Origin: an uncultured Ectothiorhodospiraceae bacterium
GTDB lineage: Bacteria; Pseudomonadota; Gammaproteobacteria; Nitrococcales; Nitrococcaceae
Assembly (NCBI GenBank): GCA_913057145.1
Contig: CAJXNJ010000001.1
Span: 62,001 to 126,000, forward strand
DNA: 64,000 nt
Reading direction: 5' to 3'
Each line of letters begins with the position of its first letter. The first letter of the stretch is position 1. Position numbers and translations under genes: made by a program. Shown piece after piece: positions 57,037 to 64,000 of this stretch. Below the pieces are notes generated by a model. It saw nothing but the letters and a program-made list of their open reading frames with translations, made no database searches and was not told the origin of the DNA.

Positions 57037-57653
57037 TGGCGAGCAGCATTCGGGTTCGATCCTGGGGCCGAACAGACTATGCCCGTGTGCATGCCGCCAT
57101 GCGCGAGTTCACCGACAACCGCGAGGCCACCACAGCGGATGAAATCTGGCAGGTGGAACATCCGGCGGTCTATACCCTGGGACAGGCCGGCCGTGAGGAG
57201 CATATCCTCAATGCCGCCGAGACACCGGTCATACGCACCGATCGCGGGGGCCAGGTCACCTATCATGGCCCGGGCCAGGTAGTCCTCTACCCCCTGCTTG
57301 ACCTCAAACGTCACCAACTCGGCCCGCGCCGATTGGTCAGCCTGTTAGAGCAGACCGTGGTGAATTGGCTGGCAGGCTATGGCATTGCCGCTGCACCGCG
57401 GGCCGACGCGCCGGGTGTTTATGTTGACGAGGCCAAAATCGCGGCTCTGGGGCTGCGGATACGACGTGGCTGCAGCTACCACGGGCTTGCGGTGAACATC
57501 GATATGGATCTTGAGCCCTTCTCCCGCATCGACCCCTGTGGTTATGCCGGTATGGCCGTAACCGATCTTGCCAGTCTGGGCGTTGCCGTGGGGCTGGAGG
57601 ATGCCTTCAGCGGGCTCACACAGATACTGCTCGAGAGCCTCAGTCACGACTGA
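57036..57653 (+). CDS. lipB: octanoyl-[acyl-carrier] : protein transferase LipB
   Basis: A 205-residue enzyme that moves octanoate from acyl-carrier protein to lipoyl domains. The catalytic Cys is in [15 protein letters not shown] near residue 169 and the Lys in [24 protein letters not shown] near 134. The substrate loop [20 protein letters not shown] is intact. lipA, usually downstream, is missing here: convergent murU overlaps the end by 14 bases. Start ATG 57036; a TTG one codon before is open. Confidence 0.96.
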   Translation: MASSIRVRSWGRTDYARVHAAMREFTDNREATTADEIWQVEHPAVYTLGQAGREEHILNAAETPVIRTDRGGQVTYHGPGQVVLYPLLDLKRHQLGPRRLVSLLEQTVVNWLAGYGIAAAPRADAPGVYVDEAKIAALGLRIRRGCSYHGLAVNIDMDLEPFSRIDPCGYAGMAVTDLASLGVAVGLEDAFSGLTQILLESLSHD

Positions 57654-58308
57654 GCTCAGCATCCAGGGCGGCCAGACGCGCCGGTGTGCCAATGTCATAC
57701 CAGCGGCCGTGGTGATGCTGCCCGGTCACCTGGGAGCGGGCAATCGCGCGGCGAAGGAGTGGCGCGAGCGGCGAGACACCCGCGGTAGAACCGACAAAAA
57801 GCTCCGGGCGATAACAACCAATACCGGCAAAAGTCAGTGAACCGCCGTCATCCTCCAGGCTGACGCGCCCCTCCCGGAGCGAAAAATCACCGCGGGGGTG
57901 ATGACTCGGATTATCCACCAGAACGAGATGGGCCAGTCCCTCGGGTTCGGCGGGCAGACTCTGGAGGTCAAAGTCCGTCCAGATGTCGGCGTTGATGACC
58001 AGAAACGGCGCATCGCCGAGCAGCGGCAGAGCATTGATAATCCCGCCGGCAGTCTCAAGACCGGTTTCACCCTCGTCACTGATGACCACCTCGACGCCCG
58101 CCGGCGTGTGATGCGCCAGATGCGCCCTGATGTGCTCGCCGAGCCAGGCAATATTCACGATAATGCGCTTGAAACCGGCTGCCTTGAGTCTTTGCAGATG
58201 CCAGTCGAGCAGTGTCTGCCCCCCGGCGGTGAGCAGCGGCTTGGGGCAATGATCGGTGAGCGGGCGCATTCGCTCCCCACGCCCGGCGGCCAGAATCATG
58301 GCATTCAT
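57640..58308 (-). CDS. murU: N-acetylmuramate alpha-1-phosphate uridylyltransferase MurU
   Basis: A 222-residue nucleotidyltransferase with the signature [26 protein letters not shown] and metal Asp in [13 protein letters not shown]. In Pseudomonas MurU turns MurNAc 1-phosphate into UDP-MurNAc and so bypasses MurA in the recycling route, giving fosfomycin tolerance. It could also be read as a mannose-1-phosphate guanylyltransferase; pairing with an AmgK-type kinase gene (4-base overlap) next to lptD supports MurU. Confidence 0.88.
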   Translation of the reverse strand: MNAMILAAGRGERMRPLTDHCPKPLLTAGGQTLLDWHLQRLKAAGFKRIIVNIAWLGEHIRAHLAHHTPAGVEVVISDEGETGLETAGGIINALPLLGDAPFLVINADIWTDFDLQSLPAEPEGLAHLVLVDNPSHHPRGDFSLREGRVSLEDDGGSLTFAGIGCYRPELFVGSTAGVSPLAPLLRRAIARSQVTGQHHHGRWYDIGTPARLAALDAELSRD

Positions 58309-59273
58309 GGCGCGCCTGCCTCGGGCAGACGGGCGATACAGTCCCTGAGGGCTGCGAGCTCGTCATAAGGGGCCAATTCACCCTGGAGATACCCCAGGAA
58401 TCGAGGGGCATCGTCCAGGTAATGCGGCTTGCCGTCTCGATAGCGCAAACGGGCAAAAATCCCCAAGACCTTCAGATGTCGTTGTGCGGCCATTAAATCA
58501 ATGGCCCGCTGGGGGTCGGCCGGCAGTGAGAGACCCGCGGCCTCCGCCATCTCGAGCCACATTTGGATATAGCCCGCTTCCTCATCCGCCGGGAAGCTGA
58601 AAAACGCATCCCGCAACAGACTGACAAGGTCATAAGTCACCGGGCCGCAGAGCGCATCCTGAAAATCAATCACACCCGGACCGGGTTCTGTGACCAGAAG
58701 ATTGCGGGCCATGTAATCGCGATGCGTCCAGACCTGGGGCTGACTCACGGCAGACTCGATCAGAACGGCAATGCCCGCCTCCCAGTGCCTCTGCCATGCC
58801 GCATCGGGCCGCCATCCCAAATGCCGCTCGACATACCAGTCAGGGAAGAGCGCGAGCTCGGCGGCCAGGCGCTCGGCATCAAACGCTTCAAGCACCGCAT
58901 CACGGGTGGCTGCCTGCCATTGCACCAGCGCCTTGAGTGCCGAGCGCACCAGATCACCGCGCCCCTCCTCGCGAAAGGCCGCCAGATAATCTTCCCGCCC
59001 CAGGTCCTCGAGCAGAATAAAACCCGCCTCAGTATCCGCGGCGTAGATCTCAGGGACGCGCAGCCCGGCGCTCTGCATCAATGCCTGGACCTTGAGAAAA
59101 GCGGCACAGTCAGCAGCCTGATCCGGGGCATCCATGACCATCCATGTCCGCGATGGAGTCTTCAGTCGCCAATAGCGCCGGGCGCTGGCATCTCCGCCAC
59201 CTGGCTCCATCACCGCCTCTCCAAGACCCTCGGCGGCCAGCCACTCAAGGAGCGCTGCGTTTCTTCTCGTCAT
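58305..59273 (-). CDS. amgK: anomeric MurNAc/GlcNAc kinase AmgK
   Basis: A 322-residue APH-fold kinase that adds phosphate to carbon 1 of MurNAc and GlcNAc. Visible: FILLEDLG, the catalytic loop WTHRDYMARNLLV (near 190) and the metal loop VIDFQDALCGPVTYDLVSLL. The amgK-murU pair divergent from lptD is the arrangement of Pseudomonas. Together these enzymes feed recycled MurNAc back to UDP-MurNAc. Confidence 0.9.
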   Translation of the reverse strand: MTRRNAALLEWLAAEGLGEAVMEPGGGDASARRYWRLKTPSRTWMVMDAPDQAADCAAFLKVQALMQSAGLRVPEIYAADTEAGFILLEDLGREDYLAAFREEGRGDLVRSALKALVQWQAATRDAVLEAFDAERLAAELALFPDWYVERHLGWRPDAAWQRHWEAGIAVLIESAVSQPQVWTHRDYMARNLLVTEPGPGVIDFQDALCGPVTYDLVSLLRDAFFSFPADEEAGYIQMWLEMAEAAGLSLPADPQRAIDLMAAQRHLKVLGIFARLRYRDGKPHYLDDAPRFLGYLQGELAPYDELAALRDCIARLPEAGAP

Positions 59274-59361
59274 TTATCTCTGCTTCCCGTGCCCTTGGCG
59301 TCTCCATAGGGTACCCTTTCGGGGGTTTTCAGCATCACCACCGAATGGATAAGACGTCGCG

Positions 59362-61554
59362 TTGCCCGAATATCGCCAAAAGCTTCTCATAACCACGGCG
59401 CTGGGTCTCGCGCTGGGTATCAGCGCCACGGCCAACGCCGATGGCCGCTGGGCGCTCTGCGCTGCGCCGCTGCTACCCGGCGTCGACGGTGATCCGCAGC
59501 AACGCACCGCCGACGATACACCCGTTGACATCACCGCCGAGCGCAGCCAGGTCACCGGTGACCCGCCGGTTTATCAATTCAATGGCGATGTCCGACTGCA
59601 ACGCGCCGATCAGACCGTTCGCGCTGAATCCATGCGCTATGACAGTGGCGAGGAACGCGTGGACGCCAGCGGCGGCGCCAGCCTGTTGCAGTCGGATCTG
59701 CTCATTACCGGACAGCAGGTGAGATATTGGCTTGCCGAGGAGCGGGGACGGTTTGAAGCGGTGAGTGACTATCGCCTGGCGGTCGGTCACATGCAGGGAC
59801 AGGCAGCACGTATTATTCGCGAAGGGCCTGCGCGCAGCCGCTACGAGCAGCTGACGCTGAGCACCTGTCTGCCCGGTGATGAATTCTGGCGGCTCTCCGC
59901 CACCACCGCGACCATCGACACCGAGACACGCCAGGGCCGTACCTGGAATACCGTGCTCTCCATTCATGACCTGCCGGTGTTCTACACCCCTTATCTGCAG
60001 TTTCCGGTGGGCGATGAGAGACTGACCGGTTTTCTCTTCCCAACGATCGGGCAATCCGAGACCAATGGCACCACCGTATCCGTGCCCTGGTACTGGAATA
60101 TCGCGCCCAACTACGACGCCACCCTGACCCCGACTTCCTACTGGAAACGCGGCCTGCTGATGGATGCGGAATTCCGCTATCTGCAGCCATGGCTCGATGG
60201 CGAGATCAGCGGCAGTTACATGGAAGATGATGACCGGTTCGGCGATGACCGCTGGGCCATCAATCAGAACCACCATCTTGCCATTGGGCCGGCCATCCGC
60301 GGAGAACTCCTGCAGCAGCGCACCAGCGACACCGAGTTCAGCGATGATTTTGGCGAAGAATTCGATTATCGCTCAGCGGCTTTCCTTGAAAGCAGTGTCG
60401 AGCTGTCCTGGGCCGATCACGGCCTGCTCGCCTCCATCGACGCTCAGGATTGGCAACGCGTCGATAGCGATGCGCGCGCACCCTATGCCCGCCGGCCCCG
60501 CGTTCAGCTCGGCTATGACCCGGTTGAACCCTTCGGCCCGTTCACCTTCAGCGTGGCTTCTGAGTACACCGACTTCTACAGTACGGATCGCAGCCGGGAA
60601 CAGGGTGTTGAGTACAACATCAGCCCGACGCTCTCACTGCCGCTGAAAAGCCTCGCCTACGAATTCACACCGGCGGTTGCCTGGCAGCACACCGGCTATG
60701 ACCTTGATGTCACCGATCGCGCGGATGCCACACCCGATGTTTCGGTGCCGATTTACACGGCCGATGCCCGGGTGTTTTTTGAACGCCCCAGAACCCTGTT
60801 CAAGGGTGTCTACCAGACATTGGAGCCGAGGCTTAATTATCGCAATGTCCCGGACCGCGATCAGGATGAACTGCCCAGTTTCAGCGAGACCTCTCCGGAC
60901 AGCACGTTCTCCCGACTTTTCCGCAGTGCCGATTTTGATATCGGCCACACCGAGCAGATCAGCGCCGGTGTGACCACGCGTTATGTGGATGAGCGCAGCG
61001 GCCGGCAATACTTAAGCGCCTCGCTCGGTCAGACCTTCTACCTCCACGACGTGGAGCAGGATCGCTCGGACTATGTCGCCGAGCTGCGGCTCTCCCTGCC
61101 CCAGGGCTTCAGCGCCGAGGTGGATTACAGCTGGGATCCGGAGGAAAGCGGCAACAGTGATCTACGCAGCCTCCTGCGCTGGCAGGGACGCTCGGATCAG
61201 GTGATCAACCTGGGCCTGCGCCGGCGTGAGGAGAACGGTCGCTACACCCTCAATCAGGCCGAGCTGTCGTTCGCACTGCCGGTCACAGCCGGAATCCGCG
61301 TCTTCGGCGGCCTGCTGGAGGATCTGGAGGCCGATCAGACCCGGGAGCGCTTCTACGGCATCGAACAGGGTGGTTGCTGTCATGTCTGGCGCCTGATCAG
61401 CCGCGAAGAACTGCAGCGCGACCCTACCCGGGATGAGGCCGAGCTCGAACGCGAATTCATGCTTGAGCTGGAACTCCGCGGACTGGCCGGAATCGGTGAT
61501 AAAATCCGGCCTTTCCTGCGGGATGAAATTAACGGCTACAACCCGGGACCCTGA
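59362..61554 (+). CDS. lptD: LPS-assembly outer-membrane protein LptD
   Basis: A 730-residue barrel protein that inserts LPS in the outer leaflet. TTG 59362 starts a signal peptide (to about residue 26, ending TANA); no better start is in frame. The N-terminal OstA-like domain (about 50-185) is followed by the large beta barrel. Four cysteines lie at 33, 169, 672 and 673, the same single-single-pair pattern that forms the inter-domain disulfides of E. coli LptD. Partner LptE is not in this window. surA follows after 5 bases, pointing to coupled synthesis of barrel and chaperone. Confidence 0.96.
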   Translation: MPEYRQKLLITTALGLALGISATANADGRWALCAAPLLPGVDGDPQQRTADDTPVDITAERSQVTGDPPVYQFNGDVRLQRADQTVRAESMRYDSGEERVDASGGASLLQSDLLITGQQVRYWLAEERGRFEAVSDYRLAVGHMQGQAARIIREGPARSRYEQLTLSTCLPGDEFWRLSATTATIDTETRQGRTWNTVLSIHDLPVFYTPYLQFPVGDERLTGFLFPTIGQSETNGTTVSVPWYWNIAPNYDATLTPTSYWKRGLLMDAEFRYLQPWLDGEISGSYMEDDDRFGDDRWAINQNHHLAIGPAIRGELLQQRTSDTEFSDDFGEEFDYRSAAFLESSVELSWADHGLLASIDAQDWQRVDSDARAPYARRPRVQLGYDPVEPFGPFTFSVASEYTDFYSTDRSREQGVEYNISPTLSLPLKSLAYEFTPAVAWQHTGYDLDVTDRADATPDVSVPIYTADARVFFERPRTLFKGVYQTLEPRLNYRNVPDRDQDELPSFSETSPDSTFSRLFRSADFDIGHTEQISAGVTTRYVDERSGRQYLSASLGQTFYLHDVEQDRSDYVAELRLSLPQGFSAEVDYSWDPEESGNSDLRSLLRWQGRSDQVINLGLRRREENGRYTLNQAELSFALPVTAGIRVFGGLLEDLEADQTRERFYGIEQGGCCHVWRLISREELQRDPTRDEAELEREFMLELELRGLAGIGDKIRPFLRDEINGYNPGP

Positions 61555-61559
61555 ATACC

Positions 61560-62837
61560 ATGATCCGAAAGCTGCTGATGACGCTGCTCCTGAGTAGCAG
61601 TCTTGCCACCGCCCAGGCCGAAGAGGTGCTGCTTGATCGCATCGTCGCGCTGGTCAACGACGATGTCGTGCTCGCCTCGGCGCTGGCCAATGAAATGCAG
61701 ACGGTGCAGCGGGAACTCGCGCAGCGCAACGTCCGCATGCCGCCGGAGGATCAATTGCAGCGTCAGGTCCTGGAGCGGCTGATCCTGCAGACACTGCAGC
61801 TCAATGTCGCCGAGCGCCGGGGCATTCGCGTTGACTCGGCAACGCTGGATGCGGCAGTGCGTCGGGTGGCCGACCGCAACGGACTGTCGCTGACCGCCTT
61901 TCGTGATGCCCTTGAGGCCGAGGGCCTCGATATGGCGCAGTTCCGGGAACAACTGCGTCGGGAAATCATTCTCTCGCGACTGCGTCAGCGCGTGATGCGC
62001 GAGCGTGTCGATGTCACCGATCAGGAAATCGACCAGTTTCTCGAGCGCAACCGCGTCGGAGAGCCGGAATACGCCCTCAGCCAGATTCTCATCGGCCTGC
62101 CCGAAGCCGCCTCAGCCGATGCCATCGATACGGCAAGAAGCGAGGCCGAGGCCGTCTTGCAGCGACTACAGGACGGCGAATCGTTCGCCCGCGTGGCTGC
62201 GGCCGTCTCGGATGCCCGCAATGCCCTTGAGGGCGGGGATCTGGGCTGGCGGGCCGCCTCGGAACTCCCGGATGTCGTCGCTGATGCGCTGGCCGACCTG
62301 CCTGTCGGCGCGGTGACACCAATCCTGCGGACCTCTGCCGGGTTTCTGATTTATGAACTGCGCGACAGGCGCCGGACCGATGAGCGCATGATCGAGCAGG
62401 CAAGACTGCGGCATATCCTGATTCGGACCAACGCCATTGTCACCGACATGGATGCCAGGTTGCGCCTGGAGAGCCTGCGCGAACGTATCCTCGCCGGTAG
62501 CGCCTTCGGCGATCTCGCCCGGGCCAACTCCGATGACCCGACCACTGCCACCAGCGGCGGCGAGCTCGGCTGGGTTAACCCGGCGAACCTGCCGCAGTCC
62601 TACCGTGAGGCAATCAGCACACTGCAGCCGGGAGAGCTCAGCGAGCCCTTTCAGACCCAGACCGGCTGGCATCTGGCAGAAGTCATGGACCGACGGGAAC
62701 GGAATGCCGGGGCAAGCATTGCCCGTGAGGAAGCCACCGAGGCGATCCGTCAGCGCAAGGCCGAGGAAGAGACCGAGCTCTGGCTTCGCGAGCTACGCGA
62801 AGAGGCCTATGTGGAGATCCGCCTGGGCGGTCGCTGA
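61560..62837 (+). CDS. surA: periplasmic chaperone/peptidyl-prolyl isomerase SurA
   Basis: A 425-residue periplasmic chaperone for outer-membrane barrels. Signal peptide to about residue 20 (ending ATAQA), N-terminal chaperone domain ([22 protein letters not shown]), two parvulin domains (about 168-270 and 280-375, with [13 protein letters not shown] and [13 protein letters not shown]) and a C-terminal helix. The order lptD-surA-pdxA-rsmA is strongly conserved. Overlaps pdxA by one base. Confidence 0.97.
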   Translation: MIRKLLMTLLLSSSLATAQAEEVLLDRIVALVNDDVVLASALANEMQTVQRELAQRNVRMPPEDQLQRQVLERLILQTLQLNVAERRGIRVDSATLDAAVRRVADRNGLSLTAFRDALEAEGLDMAQFREQLRREIILSRLRQRVMRERVDVTDQEIDQFLERNRVGEPEYALSQILIGLPEAASADAIDTARSEAEAVLQRLQDGESFARVAAAVSDARNALEGGDLGWRAASELPDVVADALADLPVGAVTPILRTSAGFLIYELRDRRRTDERMIEQARLRHILIRTNAIVTDMDARLRLESLRERILAGSAFGDLARANSDDPTTATSGGELGWVNPANLPQSYREAISTLQPGELSEPFQTQTGWHLAEVMDRRERNAGASIAREEATEAIRQRKAEEETELWLRELREEAYVEIRLGGR

Positions 62838-63802
62838 TGCGCCGGGATCGGCCCGTTATTGCCATCACCCCGGGTGAGCCTGCCGGCATCGGCCCAGAGC
62901 TCGTCGCCGCCATCGCAGGCGATTTCCCGGAAGCGCGATTGGTGGCGATTGCCGATCCTGATCTGCTCAGACAGGCAGGCGCGGACACACATCCATTCCA
63001 TCCGGACCAGCCGTCGACCGACAACGGCCTGGCTGTCGAGGCGGTTTCGCTTGCAGCGCCGGCTGTGCCCGGCCGGCTCGATCCTGCCAATGCCGCCTAT
63101 GTCCTGGAGACCCTGCGTATCGCCGCCGAAGGCTGCCTCGAGGGCCGATTTGATGCCATGGTCACCGGCCCGGTGCACAAGGGCGTGATTAATGAATCAG
63201 GGATCACTTTCAGTGGTCACACGGAGTTCCTCGCCGAACTCACCGGTGCGCCCATGCCGGTGATGATGCTCGCCGCCGACACACTGCGTGTGGCGTTGGT
63301 CACCACCCATCTGCCCCTGCGGGCCGTTGCCGATGCCATTACCGCCGCGCGGCTCGAGCAGGTCATCCGGGTACTCGACGGTGATCTGAAACGCGACTAT
63401 GGAATCACCCGGCCGCGTATTCTTGTCGCCGGGCTCAACCCGCACGCCGGGGAATCCGGGCATATGGGGGATGAGGAAATTCGCATCATCACGCCAGTGC
63501 TCAATCAGCTGCGCGAGCAGGGGATGAATCTTGAAGGCCCGCTGCCGGCCGATACGCTGTTTACACCGCGGCATCTCGCCGGGGCCGATGCAGTGCTTGC
63601 CATGTATCACGACCAGGGCCTGCCGGTGCTCAAGCATGTCGGCTTTGGTCATGCCGTGAATATCACCCTCGGCCTGCCGATCATTCGCACCTCTGTCGAT
63701 CATGGCACCGCACTCGATCTGGCAGGCCGGCATCAGGCCGACAGCGCCAGCCTGCGCGCCGCCATCACCGAGGCCATTCGCATGGCCGGACACCGTCATT
63801 AG
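62837..63802 (+). CDS. pdxA: 4-hydroxythreonine-4-phosphate dehydrogenase
   Basis: A 321-residue NAD- and zinc-dependent enzyme of pyridoxal 5'-phosphate synthesis. Family marks are [39 protein letters not shown] with zinc His, [22 protein letters not shown] and [20 protein letters not shown] 62837 overlaps the surA TGA by one base. Normal length. Confidence 0.97.
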   Translation: MRRDRPVIAITPGEPAGIGPELVAAIAGDFPEARLVAIADPDLLRQAGADTHPFHPDQPSTDNGLAVEAVSLAAPAVPGRLDPANAAYVLETLRIAAEGCLEGRFDAMVTGPVHKGVINESGITFSGHTEFLAELTGAPMPVMMLAADTLRVALVTTHLPLRAVADAITAARLEQVIRVLDGDLKRDYGITRPRILVAGLNPHAGESGHMGDEEIRIITPVLNQLREQGMNLEGPLPADTLFTPRHLAGADAVLAMYHDQGLPVLKHVGFGHAVNITLGLPIIRTSVDHGTALDLAGRHQADSASLRAAITEAIRMAGHRH

Positions 63803-63804
63803 CC

Positions 63805-64000
63805 ATGCACAGGGCCCGCCGCCGATTCGGCCAGAACTTCCTCCACGACCCGGGGGTCATCGCCCAAATGATCATGGCGATCGCGCCTCAGGCCGGTGAG
63901 TCGTTTCTTGAGATCGGCCCGGGCCAGGGAGCGCTCACCGGGCCGCTACTCGCCGCCGGCGTCCATCTCACGGCCCTGGAAATCGACCGTGATCTTGCGG
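63805..64000 (+). CDS. rsmA: 16S rRNA dimethyladenosine transferase RsmA (KsgA), N-terminal part
   Basis: The first 65 codons of a gene cut by the right edge. It reads [15 protein letters not shown], then [19 protein letters not shown], the canonical KsgA N-terminus with the SAM loop. The enzyme dimethylates A1518 and A1519 of 16S rRNA. Start ATG 63805 lies 2 bases after the pdxA stop. Confidence 0.96.
   Translation, partial: MHRARRRFGQNFLHDPGVIAQMIMAIAPQAGESFLEIGPGQGALTGPLLAAGVHLTALEIDRDLA

Overview
The window is a densely packed stretch of bacterial chromosome. Gene content (Mla and Lpt lipid transport, sspAB, bc1 complex, LpoA, LolB, DksA, IspE next to tRNA-Gln and prs) and gene order point to a gammaproteobacterium. 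The acidic protein surfaces, small intergenic gaps and short-form HisG resemble the halophilic Ectothiorhodospiraceae (Spiribacter/Halorhodospira-like); that lineage call is inference. No insertion sequence, prophage or CRISPR array was seen.

Layout. 1-1327: start of the division/cell-wall cluster (rsmH, mraZ, both leftward) with an MraZ box and promoter, then RNase P RNA. 1340-5089: rsmI divergent from lpoA-yraN-diaA. 5099-9665 (leftward): nif3-like gene, petABC (cytochrome bc1) and sspAB. 9707-10858: degS-type protease. 10850-16778 (leftward): mlaFEDB-ibaG-murA-hisG-hisD, without mlaC. 16894-26083 (rightward): calcium/cation exchanger, kdsD, lptCAB, rpoN, ptsN, a short hprK, rapZ, EIIA(Man), HPr and mgtE, a nitrogen-PTS/envelope run that lacks kdsC, hpf and ptsI at their usual places.

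26084-30797 is the most accessory-looking part: a complete curli (functional amyloid, type VIII secretion) locus with a structured AT-rich leader, a csgD-type regulator, csgE, csgF, csgG, a long 11-repeat curlin (csgA), a csgH-like chaperone gene and csgB. The CsgG pore constriction and the CsgF N-terminus, which contact each other in E. coli, both depart from the canonical sequence. A convergent gene for a small outer-membrane beta-barrel ends the locus.

31480-38206 (leftward): TPR lipoprotein, lolB, ispE, tRNA-Gln, prs, rplY, pth, ychF, then tRNA-Met with its own promoter. 38279-40641: hemA-prfA. 40666-42246 (leftward): aroG and dksA. 42355-44221: trm112-like, prmC and moeB/thiF-like. 44218-48331 (leftward): gatCAB and hslO. 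48448-57653: a cell-shape and wall block mreBCD-mrdA-rodA-mltB-rlpA-dacA-ybeD-lipB, in which mreC has no usual start codon and appears to begin at ATC. 57640-59273 (leftward): amgK-murU muropeptide recycling. 59362-64000: lptD-surA-pdxA-rsmA, the last cut by the window edge.

Most genes serve envelope construction: peptidoglycan precursor (MurA, AmgK/MurU), elongasome (MreBCD, PBP2, RodA), hydrolases (MltB, RlpA, DacA), LPS export (KdsD, LptABCD), lipid asymmetry (Mla), lipoprotein insertion (LolB), outer-membrane protein folding (SurA, DegS) and an extracellular amyloid matrix (Csg). Genes overlap by a few bases in most operons, and three convergent pairs overlap at their 3' ends.
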